DNA from: Glandiceps talaboti | Lineage: Eukaryota; Hemichordata; Enteropneusta; Spengelidae | Direction: 5' to 3' | DNA: 64,000 nucleotides | Assembly (NCBI RefSeq): GCF_964340395.1 | Contig: NC_135550.1 | Coordinates: forward strand, 18,662,984 to 18,726,983 | Shown: piece after piece, positions 13,534 through 27,472 of the stretch | Numbering within the stretch: the first letter of the stretch is position 1 | How the letters are laid out: every line of letters starts with the position of its first letter | Notes under the pieces: generated by a model | The model's input: the letters and a program-made list of their open reading frames with translations, nothing else | Told to the model about the DNA's origin: nothing | The model's database searches: none | Made by a program: the position numbers and the translations under genes

Positions 13534-15780
13534 AGTACATGTACATTTCTTTAGAGTCCAAATAGCTTTACTTTCAGGTTATTTATCTAAGTATGGTACA
13601 TTACTTATACTTCAAATATACTGGTAGATGTTTAAAATTTATGATAATGTGATTGTTGTTAGTGGAATTGACAATTATCAAATATTTTTTGGCAGCTTCT
13701 TGTGTTTATCTGTTACACACTGTATGTTGCAGTATATCTATTGGATATTCAGATTACTTTGATTTTATTTTGGTTTTTTGGTTGAGAGGGAAGGATAAAA
13801 GGTTGGTGGAATAGTTGCCATTAAGAATCATATCCATAGTTTTGTTTTCTAGCCGAAAGAAATTAAACATTCAGATCAAAATTTATTTTACAAATTGGAA
13901 ATTTATGCAGTATTAAATTTTCATAGAAATGGTTCCCAGAGTCTGATATTTTGCTCAGTTTGCAAGAAATATAATGCTGTTTTGGCCATTTCAATTTGAT
14001 TTCTGTTTAATATTCCTTTTTATTTAACACCACTTCACAAGATCCAAGTACATGTACATGTAATGGTGTCAATGGCTTTTTTTTCACATCATGTCATGTC
14101 ATGTCATGCCATATTGATTTTATGAAGTAATTGAGTTTTCTGCCCTCTTTCCATTTTTCTAAGAGGTGCCTATACATATACTCTCGTTATTAATTAAACT
14201 ATAAATAGTTTAATGGATTTTATTATAGAGTCATAAGGTCAAGGCACATGTCTTGAATTGAAATTAACTTATCAAGACTCTTCTTATCAGTAGTGACTAT
14301 AAATGATAAATATTAATACATTAATATGAAATCTTCAAAGTTTGCCAGTTTTACCAAAAAGATTTTTGACTGCTTGGGTACCGTAATTACATTCTTTGTG
14401 ATGGTGAAGTGTGAAAGAGTTTTTTTTTTTAAATATCCATTGAAAGTCTGAGAGTGCTTTGTGTTTTAAACTAAAAAAATTATCTTCTAGTGCCGATATG
14501 AGGAAATAACTTGACTGAAGTGGATCAAATCATGTGTTATTATTGCGGTGTCGTACTTCTATGACATTATGCTTCACAATTCCGGAATTAGTGTTTTTAG
14601 CTGTATGGTTTCTCTGAGTTAATGCATGGCTGTATTTCCTCTACAACATTTTTAGAATGTATTAAGCCTTTAATACAATAGTATTGACGTAGATACATGT
14701 AGAAGCAAAACATGGTCCCTGGAACACATGTATCCTTGAATTGCACATTGTAGGACTCAGTGCACCTGTCTTTCAGAGCCACCTGAAAATGATTCACCTC
14801 ATTTACGTTTATGGAAACTGTGTTTCTAACATGTAAATATGCATCAAACCCTCATTATCATCTCAGTTCAGATTTCATCTACATAAGAATTGATATGAAT
14901 TTAATACCAATGATAAAGGTAGAAAAACAGATACAATTGGTATTTGCATACCTTGATGTACTGACATTCCGATGACATATTTCATAGTTTTAGTAGCAAA
15001 TAATTCGGATCTACTGTCTGTATGGGGAAAATGTCATTTCCTATGTTTTAAGTTATTCATGAGCTAACAGTTGAGACTGTTGTTGCTCAGTGAAATTAGA
15101 ATATAGAATCACCTTTGTGCCCCTCTGTGTGTACATGTATATCAAGCTATCTGACCTTCATATGCATGCATGCTTACAGTTGGCCACATTGTTCAAAATG
15201 AATTTAAACTAAACTATAAATATATCAAAACTCACAACGGAGTAAATGATTCAATTAGGAATCTTAAAATACTTGTTCTGTTCTTTTCCAAGGATGAGTT
15301 ATCTAGCTAATTTTACTTAGTGTAAGATTGAATTGAATAGATAAAGATAGAGGCAATCATTGACATTTAGGATCTCACTTACATTGCCATGGTAGTGTTC
15401 TGACTTACATGTAGGTTTAACAAAGAACACCTTCCTTTTCCATGCATCCCACCACAACAGAAAGTGGAAAATGAATGTATTAATATTTGGTTTTAGGAAC
15501 ACCCATTTCTTCCACCCACCTCACCACATCCTAAGCTGAGGATATAAACATATTTGAATTTAAGAGTTTACTATAACCGGGGTCTTTTTTTTGAGCCAGG
15601 TGATAATATACACATGCTAAAACACTATTTTACACACCATACCCAGTAATTTTATCTCATGTGTTAATATGGCTAGCAGTCATAATGATTCAATTTCATT
15701 TATTGACACAGTGTTGAAAAATGGATCATGGATGATTCCTTCAGTAATTCATATTTCGATTGTTTTTGTTTATCTTTCAG

Positions 15781-15881
15781 TCAAATGATCACTGTGAGAA
15801 TTATTGATGATGAGGAATATGAGAAAAATGAAAACTTCTTTCTTGAACTTGGAGAGCCCAAGCTGCTTAGGAAAAGCAACG
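15781..15881 (+). CDS. slc8a: NCX exon: end of second Calx-beta domain (A/B-type exon)
   Basis: The acceptor is a pyrimidine-rich tract ending ttatctttcag at 15780; the donor is ggtaagt from 15882. The exon begins with the last base of a split codon and ends with the first base of another. The peptide runs QMITVRIIDDEEYEKNENFF and on through LELGEPKLLRKSN. It corresponds to vertebrate NCX1 exons A and B, which are spliced mutually exclusively and set Ca2+ regulation of the second Calx-beta domain. It resembles exon B in IDDEEYEKN but also has the A-like ITVRI start. It joins in frame to the exon at 23716. Confidence 0.95.
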
Positions 15882-18800
15882 GTAAGTTTCAAACCAAATT
15901 CCTGCATTAAGTTAGACAGCTTGAATAATGAGATTTGTTATCATTTAACAACAGATTTTGATGAGATATTACTCTAAATATCCAGTATGACATTTTGGCA
16001 TTCCTGTCATGACATTTTCCAATCAGGTATTAATCCCGGAATTTCACCCCTTTCCATCATTACATGTACAACAAGGAGACACTGTTCATCTAGTTTGCTA
16101 TAATATTTCCAATTAAAGCATCTTCTCTAATGGAATGCAACCCACGTTCCACATAATCTGTAAAATCAGATGATTTTAGATATCAGTGTCAGCAGACCTC
16201 TCTTATGATAGAAATCCAATCTACATTAAAACAGTACTTTAATCTACCCATGGTCAGAAATCCCAAATTATATGTTCCAAAGAATTACATTCTGCAGTTC
16301 GTGTACTCAAATAATTCTTCAGATCATATATGTATGCATTGCAGATTTTAGTAAAAGTCTTCTCTTGTTATAAATGTATTTCTTTAGTTCTTATTGTATC
16401 AATATAACTAGTGGAGGCAATAGTGTGAGGGTATAGACTGAAAAATCATCTTCCCTGAGTCATGTGACTAAGTGATTCAGTGTACTACCTGGGGATTTGT
16501 TGCATACTTGTAAATACACACTGTTGTTTCCATGGAAAACACTGCCCAGAGAATGAATGTACCCAGCTGGCTAGAGAGCATAATGATGTGATTGTCAATT
16601 GGATCTAGAAATTGCCCTTGATTCAGTGTAAATTGATCAACTTTATGAAATGAAATGAAGTTGAAAACTTGGCATATTATGATTGACAACCCAATCTATT
16701 TATGATGACTCAGTATTGTAATTTTGAAACTTTTATTATATTATCGAAAATGGAAACAGGCTCACAAACCATGGTATGTGTGTGTGTCTTGTACTTTAAA
16801 TTCTCTATACGAAGAAGTCATCCATTCTAATCACAATTACTATTGTGTGGCAAGACAACAAGCTGTATAATTGACAGGTTTAGGTTATGAATGTGTGTCA
16901 TCTATCAACAAGGGGCCGACAGGTATCCTGTCTACTGCTGTGTGTGTGTATGTGTTTGTGTTATGTTGGTATTTTGAGCTTTTGACAATTCTGCCAGTTT
17001 AAGTGCAAACGTTGTTAACTATCCATATTGTATACACACATTGTGAATATGACAGCTCATCAATTCCATCAGATGTGAAGCCTTTTGTGACCAACAGAAT
17101 AGGCAGCTGGTGCCATTAAAACCTTGAAAAATGAAAAAAGAAAACAGTAGCTTTAATTAGCAAAATGACTGCAGGCTATATACTGATGTGAAATAACACA
17201 TTATAGCAGTGGAAGATTGAAAAGCTCAAGTTGTTGGATAAGAACCCAGAGCTGCTAATATTAAACAGTGACAACACAGTTAATTATCCATTGTTTGGTT
17301 AACTATTGTTTTTTGTTCTAGCCAAAGAATACAGTTTATTTTTATCTCAGTTGATTTCTACAGAAAGAGCAAACATGTTTGCAGTCAGAATGTAATCACA
17401 ATTGGACATTGTTGAAGTTGTGCAATAACCTATTTTGAAATGTTAATAGGGATTGTCGGCAGTTATACTTCTGTTGCGTCACTTGCAACAATACACATTA
17501 AAATAATTAAAATGTTGCTATGCCATACTCTAATACCAAACTGTTATGACTGATACACATACCTGTTGGAGTAAGACCGTAAATAATAACAACAGTGTGT
17601 CTCTTTTCTGTATGAATGAAGATATTTTGGTGTACAGGATTAATTCAGTATTGTCAGATTGATATTCAAATCACAACTTGATACATGCATTGTTGTAAAA
17701 CCCCAGATGTCATCTTTATGGCAAATGTACAAGGCGCCAATAGGCATTGTGGCAGCCAAAGAAAAATCTTTAGCTTGCAAGAATCAATATTTATTGTAGC
17801 ATATTTGTTAAAGAAAGAAATTGCAAAGAATGGAGTGCAAACTGAGGTAATTTTATTAATAGTTATAACTTTGAAATATTTCTTATATATTCAATGTTTT
17901 TGATATTTAGTATGATACCATGATTTGCATAAAATGTAAGTAGGCATGTACCAGTAGTAACAATAAATCCCCAGGCACTATCAAGGTGTAGAATGATCCA
18001 ATGGTATATTGCACATTGTACTCTTGATGTGTGTAATCCATCAAAAGTTATACACATGTGTCATGATGTATGAACATCTTGAAATATAGACTGTATCATG
18101 TGGATACTTTGGAATGGTGATGAATGGATAAGTTTAAAAGATAGTAAAATGGTGACAAAAACTTTTGATAGTGAATATTACACAGTGTCAATACTTCATA
18201 AACATGCCTTTTATAACTTGCGAACGATATGTATATCAGTTGAGTCATATACATCCTTGAATCATGAAGTAGGTCTTAAAACGTATGAAATGACTGTAGC
18301 ATCATTCATTACTCCCGACACAATACTGTACTAACTATGCATGGTGGGTATCAAACAGGTCGAGATTCGAAATTCTTCAAGGAATGTATTTAAAATGTAC
18401 ACCGTCACCTAGTTTCGATGAACTGGTCAAGTTGACGTCATTCTGCGAAGATTAGGATGTCACAGATTACATTTGCATGCAAAGCTAGCCTCTTCATCAG
18501 AAACAGTTTGCGTAATCACTCTTTGATTGACTGTTTTAACTTCTTGTACATTTCAATTAAAAATCAAGAAGAAGGTTAGACAAATACAGCAAAAAAATAG
18601 TGCTGTTCAAAGATTGGAACCTCAAATGAAACAAAAGTGCTAGTCTGACCATGTTGTTGCCCTAAAGTTATGGCATGAGAAGAGATTGATAACATGTAAT
18701 TTAAATGTGCTAAATACAGTTTTACTATGTCCTTACATAAAAGTAACTCTGAATGCATCGCAAGTGAGACCATTGAGATCAAACATAGGTTTCATACATT

Positions 18801-21800
18801 TAACTAGCTATTGTTCCTGTCCAGAAATCCATGTCTCGTGACTAAATCTCCGTGTCCTAAGATATTGCTCCTGTCCATATTCCTTGTCTGTGACTAAATG
18901 TCCCTGTCCCATTAAATAATGTTCCTGCCCATACTCCTTGTGTAATTCCCTGTCCCTCAAGATAATTTTCCTGTCCATACTCCTTGTTTAATGACTAAAT
19001 TTCCATACACCTCAAGGGAACTCCTTGTTTAGTATCTAATTTCCCTGTCCTACAAGATATTGCTCCTGCCCAGACTCCTTTTGTGGTGACTAAATTTGCC
19101 ATATCCCTTAAGATAATGTTCCTGCCCATACTCCTTGTCAAGTGACTACATTTCTCAGTCTGAGAAGATAATGTTCCTGCACATACTCCCTGTGTGGTGA
19201 GTAAATTTCCATATCGCGCAAGATGACGTTCCTATCCATACTCCTTGGGGAGTGACTAAATTTCCCTGTCCCTCAAGATAACGTTCCTATCTATACTCCT
19301 TGTGTAATGACTACATTTCTGTGTCCGTCAAGATAATGTTCCTGTCCATACTCCTGGTGTAAGTACTAAATTTCCCTGTCCCTCAAGATAATGTTCCTGT
19401 CCATACTCCTGGTGTAGTGACTTAAGTTCCCTGTCCTTCAAGCTAATTTTCCTGTGCATACTCCTTGTGTAATGAGTACATTTCTGTGTTTGTCAAGATA
19501 ATGTTCCTATCCATACTCCTGGTGTAGTGATTTAAGTTTCCTGTCCCTCAAGATAATGTTCCTCTCCATACTCCTGGTGTAGTGATTTAAGTTTCCTGTC
19601 CCTCAAGATAATGTTCCTGCCCATGCTCTACTGAGTTTCCCTGACCCTGTTCCTGCCCATACACTTTGTGCTGTGACTAATGGTCAATTATAAAACACAT
19701 GCATTCTCTTTGATGGCGATATATACATTCACATTGATAGTCACCCACAAATACAATATCTTGTTGAATAGAAATTTAGAAGGAGTATGGTTAGGAACAT
19801 TATCTTGAGGGACAGGGAAATTTAGTCACTACACCAGGAGTATGGAGAGGAATATTATCTTGACAGACACAGAAATTTAGTCATTACACAAGGAGTATGG
19901 ACCGGAATATAACCTTGAAGGACAGGGAACTTAAGTCACTACACAAGGAGTATGGACAGGAACATTATCTTGAGGGACAGGGATACTTAGTAACTACACA
20001 AGGAGTATGGATTGGAATGTAATCTTCTGAGACAGGGAAATTTAGTCACTACACAAGGAATATGGACCAGAACATTATCTTGAGGACAGGGATATTTAGT
20101 AACTACACTAATACATAGGAGTATGGGCAAGAATATATCTTGTTGGGTAGGGAAATATAGTCATTATACAAGGAATATGGGCAGGAACCTTATCGTTTCA
20201 GACAGGGAAATTTAGTCACTATGCAAGGAGGAGCATGGGTAGGAATATTTTATTAGTATTTGTTGGTGACTATCAAACCGTATCTGTGTGACTGTCCATC
20301 AAAAGTGTACAATGTGTTTTATAGCTGACCATCGGGATTGAATAATGCATGTATTTCAAAGTATTTTATAGGTTAGCATGGTTCAACAAAAGGCATAGAC
20401 GAGACATTGTCACATTTTATAATAGTGATTATCTTTACTATTCTAATATGTGACAGAGCAATATCCCTAAGGCGTAACTGCCATATTATGAATTGTCATA
20501 CAGTGACAAATTTTCTGAGAAATGTTTTGCAAATATTGTTACCAGTATTATTGAAAGAGTTGACAGTGATAGATGTGATACATATTGAAGCAACAATTTA
20601 TGTATTATACATGACCCATAGAAAAAAAAGGAAACTGTCTCCTTTAGTTTGGTGACAATTACTCAATTCCCATGATGCATTGGAGTGATTGCGTGACCTC
20701 ATTTATGTGACGGGTTCATGGGGCATAATTGTGATAAAAATATGGTAATAGTTAATATTGTTGGCAGCAGTACAGCTAATTTACTTTCATATTTGTGTAG
20801 TGGGCAGGACAGGACCTTTCTTGACCTGAATAAAATGTACTATAAAGAAACATTTTCAAAATGACACCAAGAGATAATTGTCGCTTTTGGTGTATTAGAT
20901 TAAGTATTCCAATTATTTTTGTAATTGTACATGAAGATACAGCCAAATATTCAAATCTAGGGTTGAGACATTAATGAACTGAACTATCAGTGGCTGTGTT
21001 TTATTATTTCAGTTGTTGTCTCAAGTATTCTTTCTGTGGAAATTGTTGAAACTTTGAACATCTGAATTTTTAAAATTGTTTTTGAACTGTTATGTTACTA
21101 TATGAGACGCATGGTTGAGTGACTTAAACATAGGGTCTTGCCAAGTGGAATGTGTTCGCATCGCAGACATGTCAGTATCATGCCATGATAACTATGTGAT
21201 AGTTGATTCCCTCAGTTAGAATTTCGTCTACAGAGGCAATGCGGTCTATACTTGTCATTGTAATGTGACACCAGCAATATCCGAAGAAACCTAAAACTGT
21301 TCTCATCCTATGAGCTGTCAGGCATGAAACACCAACATTTTATTTCGGATCAGCTGCATTGTATTAAAAACCATCTGTCTGATTATGGTCTTGAAGTTTA
21401 TTGAGATTCTGAAGGTTTGCAAAGCAACACACCAAGAGTTGTCCTTCACAGCATTATGTTACAGTTATATGTATGTGGCTTTTTTTGAGTTGTTTGTCAT
21501 CTGTCTTTGTCTGTCACTTTCTATGATTAGTATGCGCAGCCTGCTAGGATTACTGCATATGTGTGCTGCTTGAGGACTGCATTGCTAGGATTCCAACTAG
21601 CCGCATGGCCATCTATTGCACCTGTTACCCAACCACTTTTATCAATGAGCAACTTAACCAAGATATCCTCTACTCCATTTTGCAGTCTGTTACCATGGAA
21701 ATTGATTGAAATGTCTTTTACTTATTAATGAACTTCACACACAGCTTAATAATGCTGTTAAATGTGTGTGAAGGTCAACTGTAGAGGGCACTGTGGTAGG

Positions 21801-24800
21801 TGGTACTGTAATGGTTGGAAATACCACACGTGACTTTTTATTGTATGTGAAATATTGAGAGGGCAATGTTTCTGTTGAGATTCCAAGACTGTTCTAAGTT
21901 ATCATGTAGGGGTGACAAGAGGCAGTAGAGGTGTGCTCATTTGTATGTGGCTGCAGATTACTGTGATGACATCATTGCTTTTAGTTCTGTGTTTTCTTCC
22001 CCACAATTTCTCATGTCAGCTGCAATATATGTAACATCAGCTGGGGATAAATATGAACTACAGTAGCTCTTATATATGAAATGTTCAAGAAAATTTTGAA
22101 ATAGATTATTGATGTCCACATGTGTGTGTGTGTGTGTTTGGTGAGCAAGTGATATACTTGTGTAGAGATATGATGTCAGTTTAAATGTAGTCATGCATTC
22201 AGATAATGATTTAATATGCTTAACAAATGGTAGTTAAAAACATTAAAAAAATGTCACAAAGTGGACTTTTAAAATTTAGCTGAATTCAATTATCACCTGC
22301 AAAGTATCCTTTCCTACTTGGAAGGTACTGAAATTGGTATTTTGTGCTGACGCCAGACAGAGGTCATAATTAGTGAAACACATGATTTTGAAATAAAATG
22401 AAACAGTTTTTCACTTCCTTCAATACTAAAAGAAAACAATGCGAGTGGAATATAAAAGCATTGCTATGAAGAGGGCTTTGGTTATAATGATGATGAGGAA
22501 CTCATTGGTTAAAGTGGCCATATGGATGAGGATAGAGTATTTATTTTGGATTTTTACTTTATAAAACCATTTTATCATGGCTTCCTACTTGAACAATCAA
22601 GGTGAAACAGCATATGCCAAGTCATTGATAAATTACAGAATATCACTCAATAAATTGCAGAATATTAGTAAAACATGTAAAATGTATGTTATTGTACTTA
22701 CAGTAAGAAATGTTTGACACATCCCTTTTTTTATAGCTTTTGTGCAATGTCATGAGTTACAAACACAGACTTGGTCTTTGTTGTTTCACATTGATTTTTC
22801 AAGTAGGAAGCCATGATAATGATAAAATTGTTTTATGAATTAAAATGCAAATTAAGTACCCAATCCTCATCCAAAAAGAAGGAAACCATAAAACCGAGAC
22901 TCTCTGTCTTGTACATAATATTTGATACCTTTGAATTATACATGTACTTAATTAATATCAAAAGGAGTGAATCATTCCCTTTCAAGTGCTGACTACATCA
23001 CCTTTTGAAACATTTATAAACTTTGAGTGATTTCCACAATTCTTCCTAACCTTATTATTCAATAGCTAACTCCATTATATCAGAAATGGTGATTCATAGA
23101 AATTTGATACAAGGTGATACCAAATAATAGCAAATTAATACTTGATGGAGATAGAAACAAGCACACACTTCCTGTCTGTAACATGTGAGGTTGCAGTTAT
23201 TAAAACCCAATCAATCCTATGTCTAATGTATTGCCATAGCCCCTAATTTCAGTGTTGTGAACATCCATTTACACTTAACAAAGGAGCGCCCCTCTTTGTG
23301 TACATGTACATGTACATGTTTAATTCTATTGGTCACTTGCCATGTGTAATAAGTTTATCAGTATGGTTCAGATATGATATTGATATTTAGATGAAATGTT
23401 GATAATTTCTGTCTATTGATTATAATGATTTTGAATGTTTATCAAAAGAGAGAAGTACAGTAGACTCAAAAATTTGTTGTTGTGTACACCTTAATTTATT
23501 TAATGTTTAGTTAATGATAATAACAGGAGACTGCTGTAAAAGATGAATCTATCAATCTAAGTAATATGGGGAAAAACATGCAACTGTTTTTACTATGTCG
23601 TGATTGATTTCCTTCTAAACGTCATGGTGACTTCTGCCTGTTCTCCATGACTTGTTATCAAATTGGGTCTGAAATTCACTGACTGTTACTTTTTTTTTTG
23701 TAATTGTCCATACAGGAAGTGATGATGAGGATTCTGCATATGAAGCAGGGGAAAATAGCTTTGGTAATCATATGACTGAGGATGAGAAACGTATTGCTGA
23801 TATGGGTAAACCCAGACTTGGTGATTTAACCAGATGTGAAGTGATGATCTTAGAAAGCACTGAGTTCAAGGTAAACACATCATGCAGTGATAAGCAAGAA
23901 CTGATTATTGATTTTCACAGACTGTGGCATGCTAATCTAGTCTGTGTTCCCATAACAACATCTTTTCAACTATGTCAACACCATAGTGGCAGACAGTACA
24001 GATACCAGTATCTTATTTGTGACAAAAACGTCATGCAAGTATCATGAAAAAATTCATGACTGTGTATATTCATGGTATAACTAGAAAGTTTATAAGGGTA
24101 TAGAATTTAGATCAAATGATTGCTGTCATGATTGCTCCTCTAACTATAGTAAGTTATAAAGGAACACCTACAAGTTAAAACAACAAATCTTCCATTCTAA
24201 ATATTCAATTCTAAATGTTGTAGTTGTGAACATAGCTGATGTATCAGTTAAACAACTGTGTGTGTTCGTTGAAGCTGTTGATTTACCTCAGGGACAAAAT
24301 TCCCTAAAGTTAAAGTTCTTTAATAAAATATCTCCAATTTTTGCCATATGAAAGCTTGTTCATAGTCCCTGTAAGTTAATAAAAGAAATTTGCTCGTTCA
24401 CCATCTTATTTTCATGGAAATCTACAATTTTTAATTTTCCATTAAGTTTATACATAGTATTTGGAGGCCATATGGGTTTCTAAAATGGTGACGAATGATT
24501 TCCTCTGTCTTTTGATTTTAACTGGTAATGGGATTGAGTTTTCTTGATCGAAGTATCAGCAAAAATTTTAATTTTAGTTTTAATTTAAAGTCATTCTCGA
24601 TAGAACCACATTGACCAATATTGTATTTATACATGTAAGGAATTCAGAATATAGTGTTGTAGAACTATCTAATGACTTTTTTTCATAACTTTTACAGAAT
24701 ACTGTTGACAAATTGATCAAGAAGGCTAATTTGTCACTTGTTGTTGGAACATCGTCCTGGAGGGAACAGTTCTCTGAAGCTGTCACTGTTAGTTCTGGTA

Positions 24801-27410
24801 AGTGTATTCTCTGTCTTTGTTCAAAAGTAGCTGTCGGACAGTATGCTGCATGTCCCACAATTCTTTCTGATTCGTATGCCCAGACATAGTGATTGGCTTT
24901 TTCAAGTTAGGCAATTTTCAGCAGTGTACAAGGTTTTACAGAAATATTTTTGAAATTTTCAAACTGTAGAATTGTTGCTGATTAGTTTCGAAATACCCAT
25001 TTTTATTGGTTCTGATTTTATAATAAGTGATTTTTGGTGGAAGGAGATAGCAATTTTTATGAAATCAGTCAGGTTTCTAAAGATGTTAAGTATTACATTA
25101 CAATAGAATATTATGTAGCACAAGGATACTTACAAATTAAAGAAAGTTGCAAATTTTGCATAGAATTTAGAAACATCCTAACAGTTGAATATTACCTGTG
25201 CTATAAGTAACATACTTTTCAACATCAAGACTTATAATCATCAATTTGGGTAGTCAATTTGTGTAAAGAGTTTTAACATGTAAATTTCTTTTGTTATTCC
25301 TATTAAGAAAAATCAATATCCTTAGTAGAGTCATAATAGGTGCAAGTTTTTTTCCTAAGTTCCATTGTAAAAATTCTTCATGACTCTTAAAAGTCAGTTA
25401 AAAAAGTTACTTTTTCCACCAAGTGTCACTTATATCTGCACCAATGTAACAATTCTTTGGTTTGAAAATGTCATTAATATTGTCACAATACCTTGTACAC
25501 TGGTGAGATTCACCTGAAATGAAATGAAATGAAAGGGTTATTGTCTGAGTGTACAAATCCGAAAGCATTGTGGGCCATCCAGCTTACTAAATATCACAAG
25601 GCTTATAAGAAATATGTTATCTCCATCAACCACAACAACTTCTGGTAAGTGGATTGTAGAATAATGTATTGAACAGTAGCTGCCATAAGGCATAAGAGAA
25701 ACATGTTGTTTCATAAATGACAACAAATACTGGTAAGTGTACATGTATTGTAGAACGTCTGTTGAATGTAGCTGCCATAAGGCTAATAGGGATGATCCCA
25801 CAATGTCACACAAGCTCAACAAACGAACATCGTTCATTTAGGTCAAAACCCCCTCCCCTCCCCCCTAAACGAACGTTCACAAGTGCGACATCAAACGTTT
25901 ATATATGATGTTTATTATGATGAAAACTGTAGCGGTCACATCACTATGATCGATGTAATGTAAAAACATGATTGTAAATACAATACTAGCAGCAACCCAA
26001 CACCATATATCTCACATTAGAAATAAATTTATATCAACTTATCAACATCTCAGTAGTAAATACAAAAGCTTATCATTGAAGGAGCGAAACTTTTCCGTCA
26101 AAATGTGGTTTGAAGTATGAAAATGAAGTTCAGCAATTGGATTGACACCAGACCCCCTCTCCCCTAAATGAACCAAGTTCACTTATTGAGATTATGTGAA
26201 TTTGTCCTTTTGTCCCTTGCAAGAAACATGTTATTTCATCACTGACAACAAATGCTGGTAAGTTTATTGTTGAACTTCTTTGTTGAACAGTGACTGCCAT
26301 AAGGCTTGTGAGAAATATGTCATTTCTATTAATCACAAAAAATTCTGGTAAATGTTATTGTAGAACTTGTTTGTTCAACAGTTACGCCGTAAGGCTTGTG
26401 AGAAATATGTCATTTCTGTCAATCACAACAAATGCTGGTAAGTGTGTTGTTGAAAGTCTTTGTTCAATGGTAACTGCCATAAGGCTTGTGAGAAATATGT
26501 CATTTCTGTCAATCACAACAAATTCTGGTAAGTGTTATTGTAGAGTGTCTTTGTTGAATGTTAGCTGCCAAAACGCTTATGAGAAATGTGTTTTTCTTTT
26601 GTCAATCACAGCAAATCCTGGTAAGTGTATTGTAGAATGTCTTTGTTAAATGCTGGCTGTCATAAGGCTTTTAAGTTGGGCAATATTTTAAGAATGGAAG
26701 CTTCAAATTTCATATTATTTGGTACATACGTTGATGTTAACAATGCGCAAATATCCTAGAAATCCAGTTGCTGCAGCTTTTAACTTTAATGACTCATTTG
26801 CATAATAAATGATTTCCGGTAAGTAGGCAATATGTAACGAATGCAACCTTCAAACTGCATATAATTTGGTTTATACATTGTTTGTAACAGACTCAACAGA
26901 CTTGCATAATATGGAGAGAACCTCATGACACACGAGTGTAAGTGTGGCATCCTCAGGGTATTTGCGCATGTGTTTGCAGTGTTCTATGTGGTCAATACTT
27001 TCATGAGTGTAGCGGGTGAAAGTGCAGCAAATACAACAAGCTGTAAGCACAAGTGCAAAATAACCCTAAGCACCCACACTGGCACTCATGTGGCATGGGG
27101 TTCTGTTAGTATTACATACCCAAAAGAGCAATTTCCATAAAAATCATATGCAATTATGCAGTTTGATGCAAGAAACGACTGTGTCTTCATTTGCATATCA
27201 TTTGCATGCAGGTATGCAGTAATGTTTTCAGTATTGCACTACAGTGCAAATACCACTAGTATGTGCATGCACCAGTGCAAGTAATCACTTGTACATAAGA
27301 ATTGATTATACTTTTGAAAGTAGGCAATATTCTAAGAATACAAGCTTCAAATGTCAGGAAATTTTAGTACAACTGAATTTATGTTCAGTTGTTCTATAGG
27401 CATAGTGCAA

Positions 27411-27472
<62 letters not shown>

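Larger units (their letters stand above)
1..15780 (+). other. Long intron of the NCX gene (left part outside window)
   Basis: No NCX exon could be found before 15781, and the previous exon must carry most of the cytoplasmic loop, so this stretch is read as intron. It is AT-rich with stop codons in all frames. Identifiable contents are a palindromic MITE (1097-1250), a degenerate tandem repeat (2865-3325), a G-rich tract (5463-5520), a large minisatellite (10968-12705) and a poly-C tract (13514-13533). An open frame at 27-167 is discussed under findings. An unrecognised nested gene cannot be excluded. Confidence 0.6.
15882..23715 (+). other. NCX intron after the A/B-type exon
   Basis: No additional exon recognised. 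I looked for a second copy of the IDDEEYEKN exon, as expected for a mutually exclusive pair, and saw none. Contains the inverted minisatellite arrays and TIR-bounded element at 18810-20332 and a MITE at 22511-22872. Confidence 0.7.

Noticed and set aside
22480-22512. gatgatgaggaactcatt as a second A/B exon of NCX
   Set aside because: Only the DDEE codons match; there is no EYEKN continuation and a stop follows directly.
26290-26649. 119-codon repetitive frame (RLVRNMSFLSIT repeats)
   Set aside because: Exists because the tandem unit is 90 bp, a multiple of three; it lies inside an NCX intron with no start context or domain.
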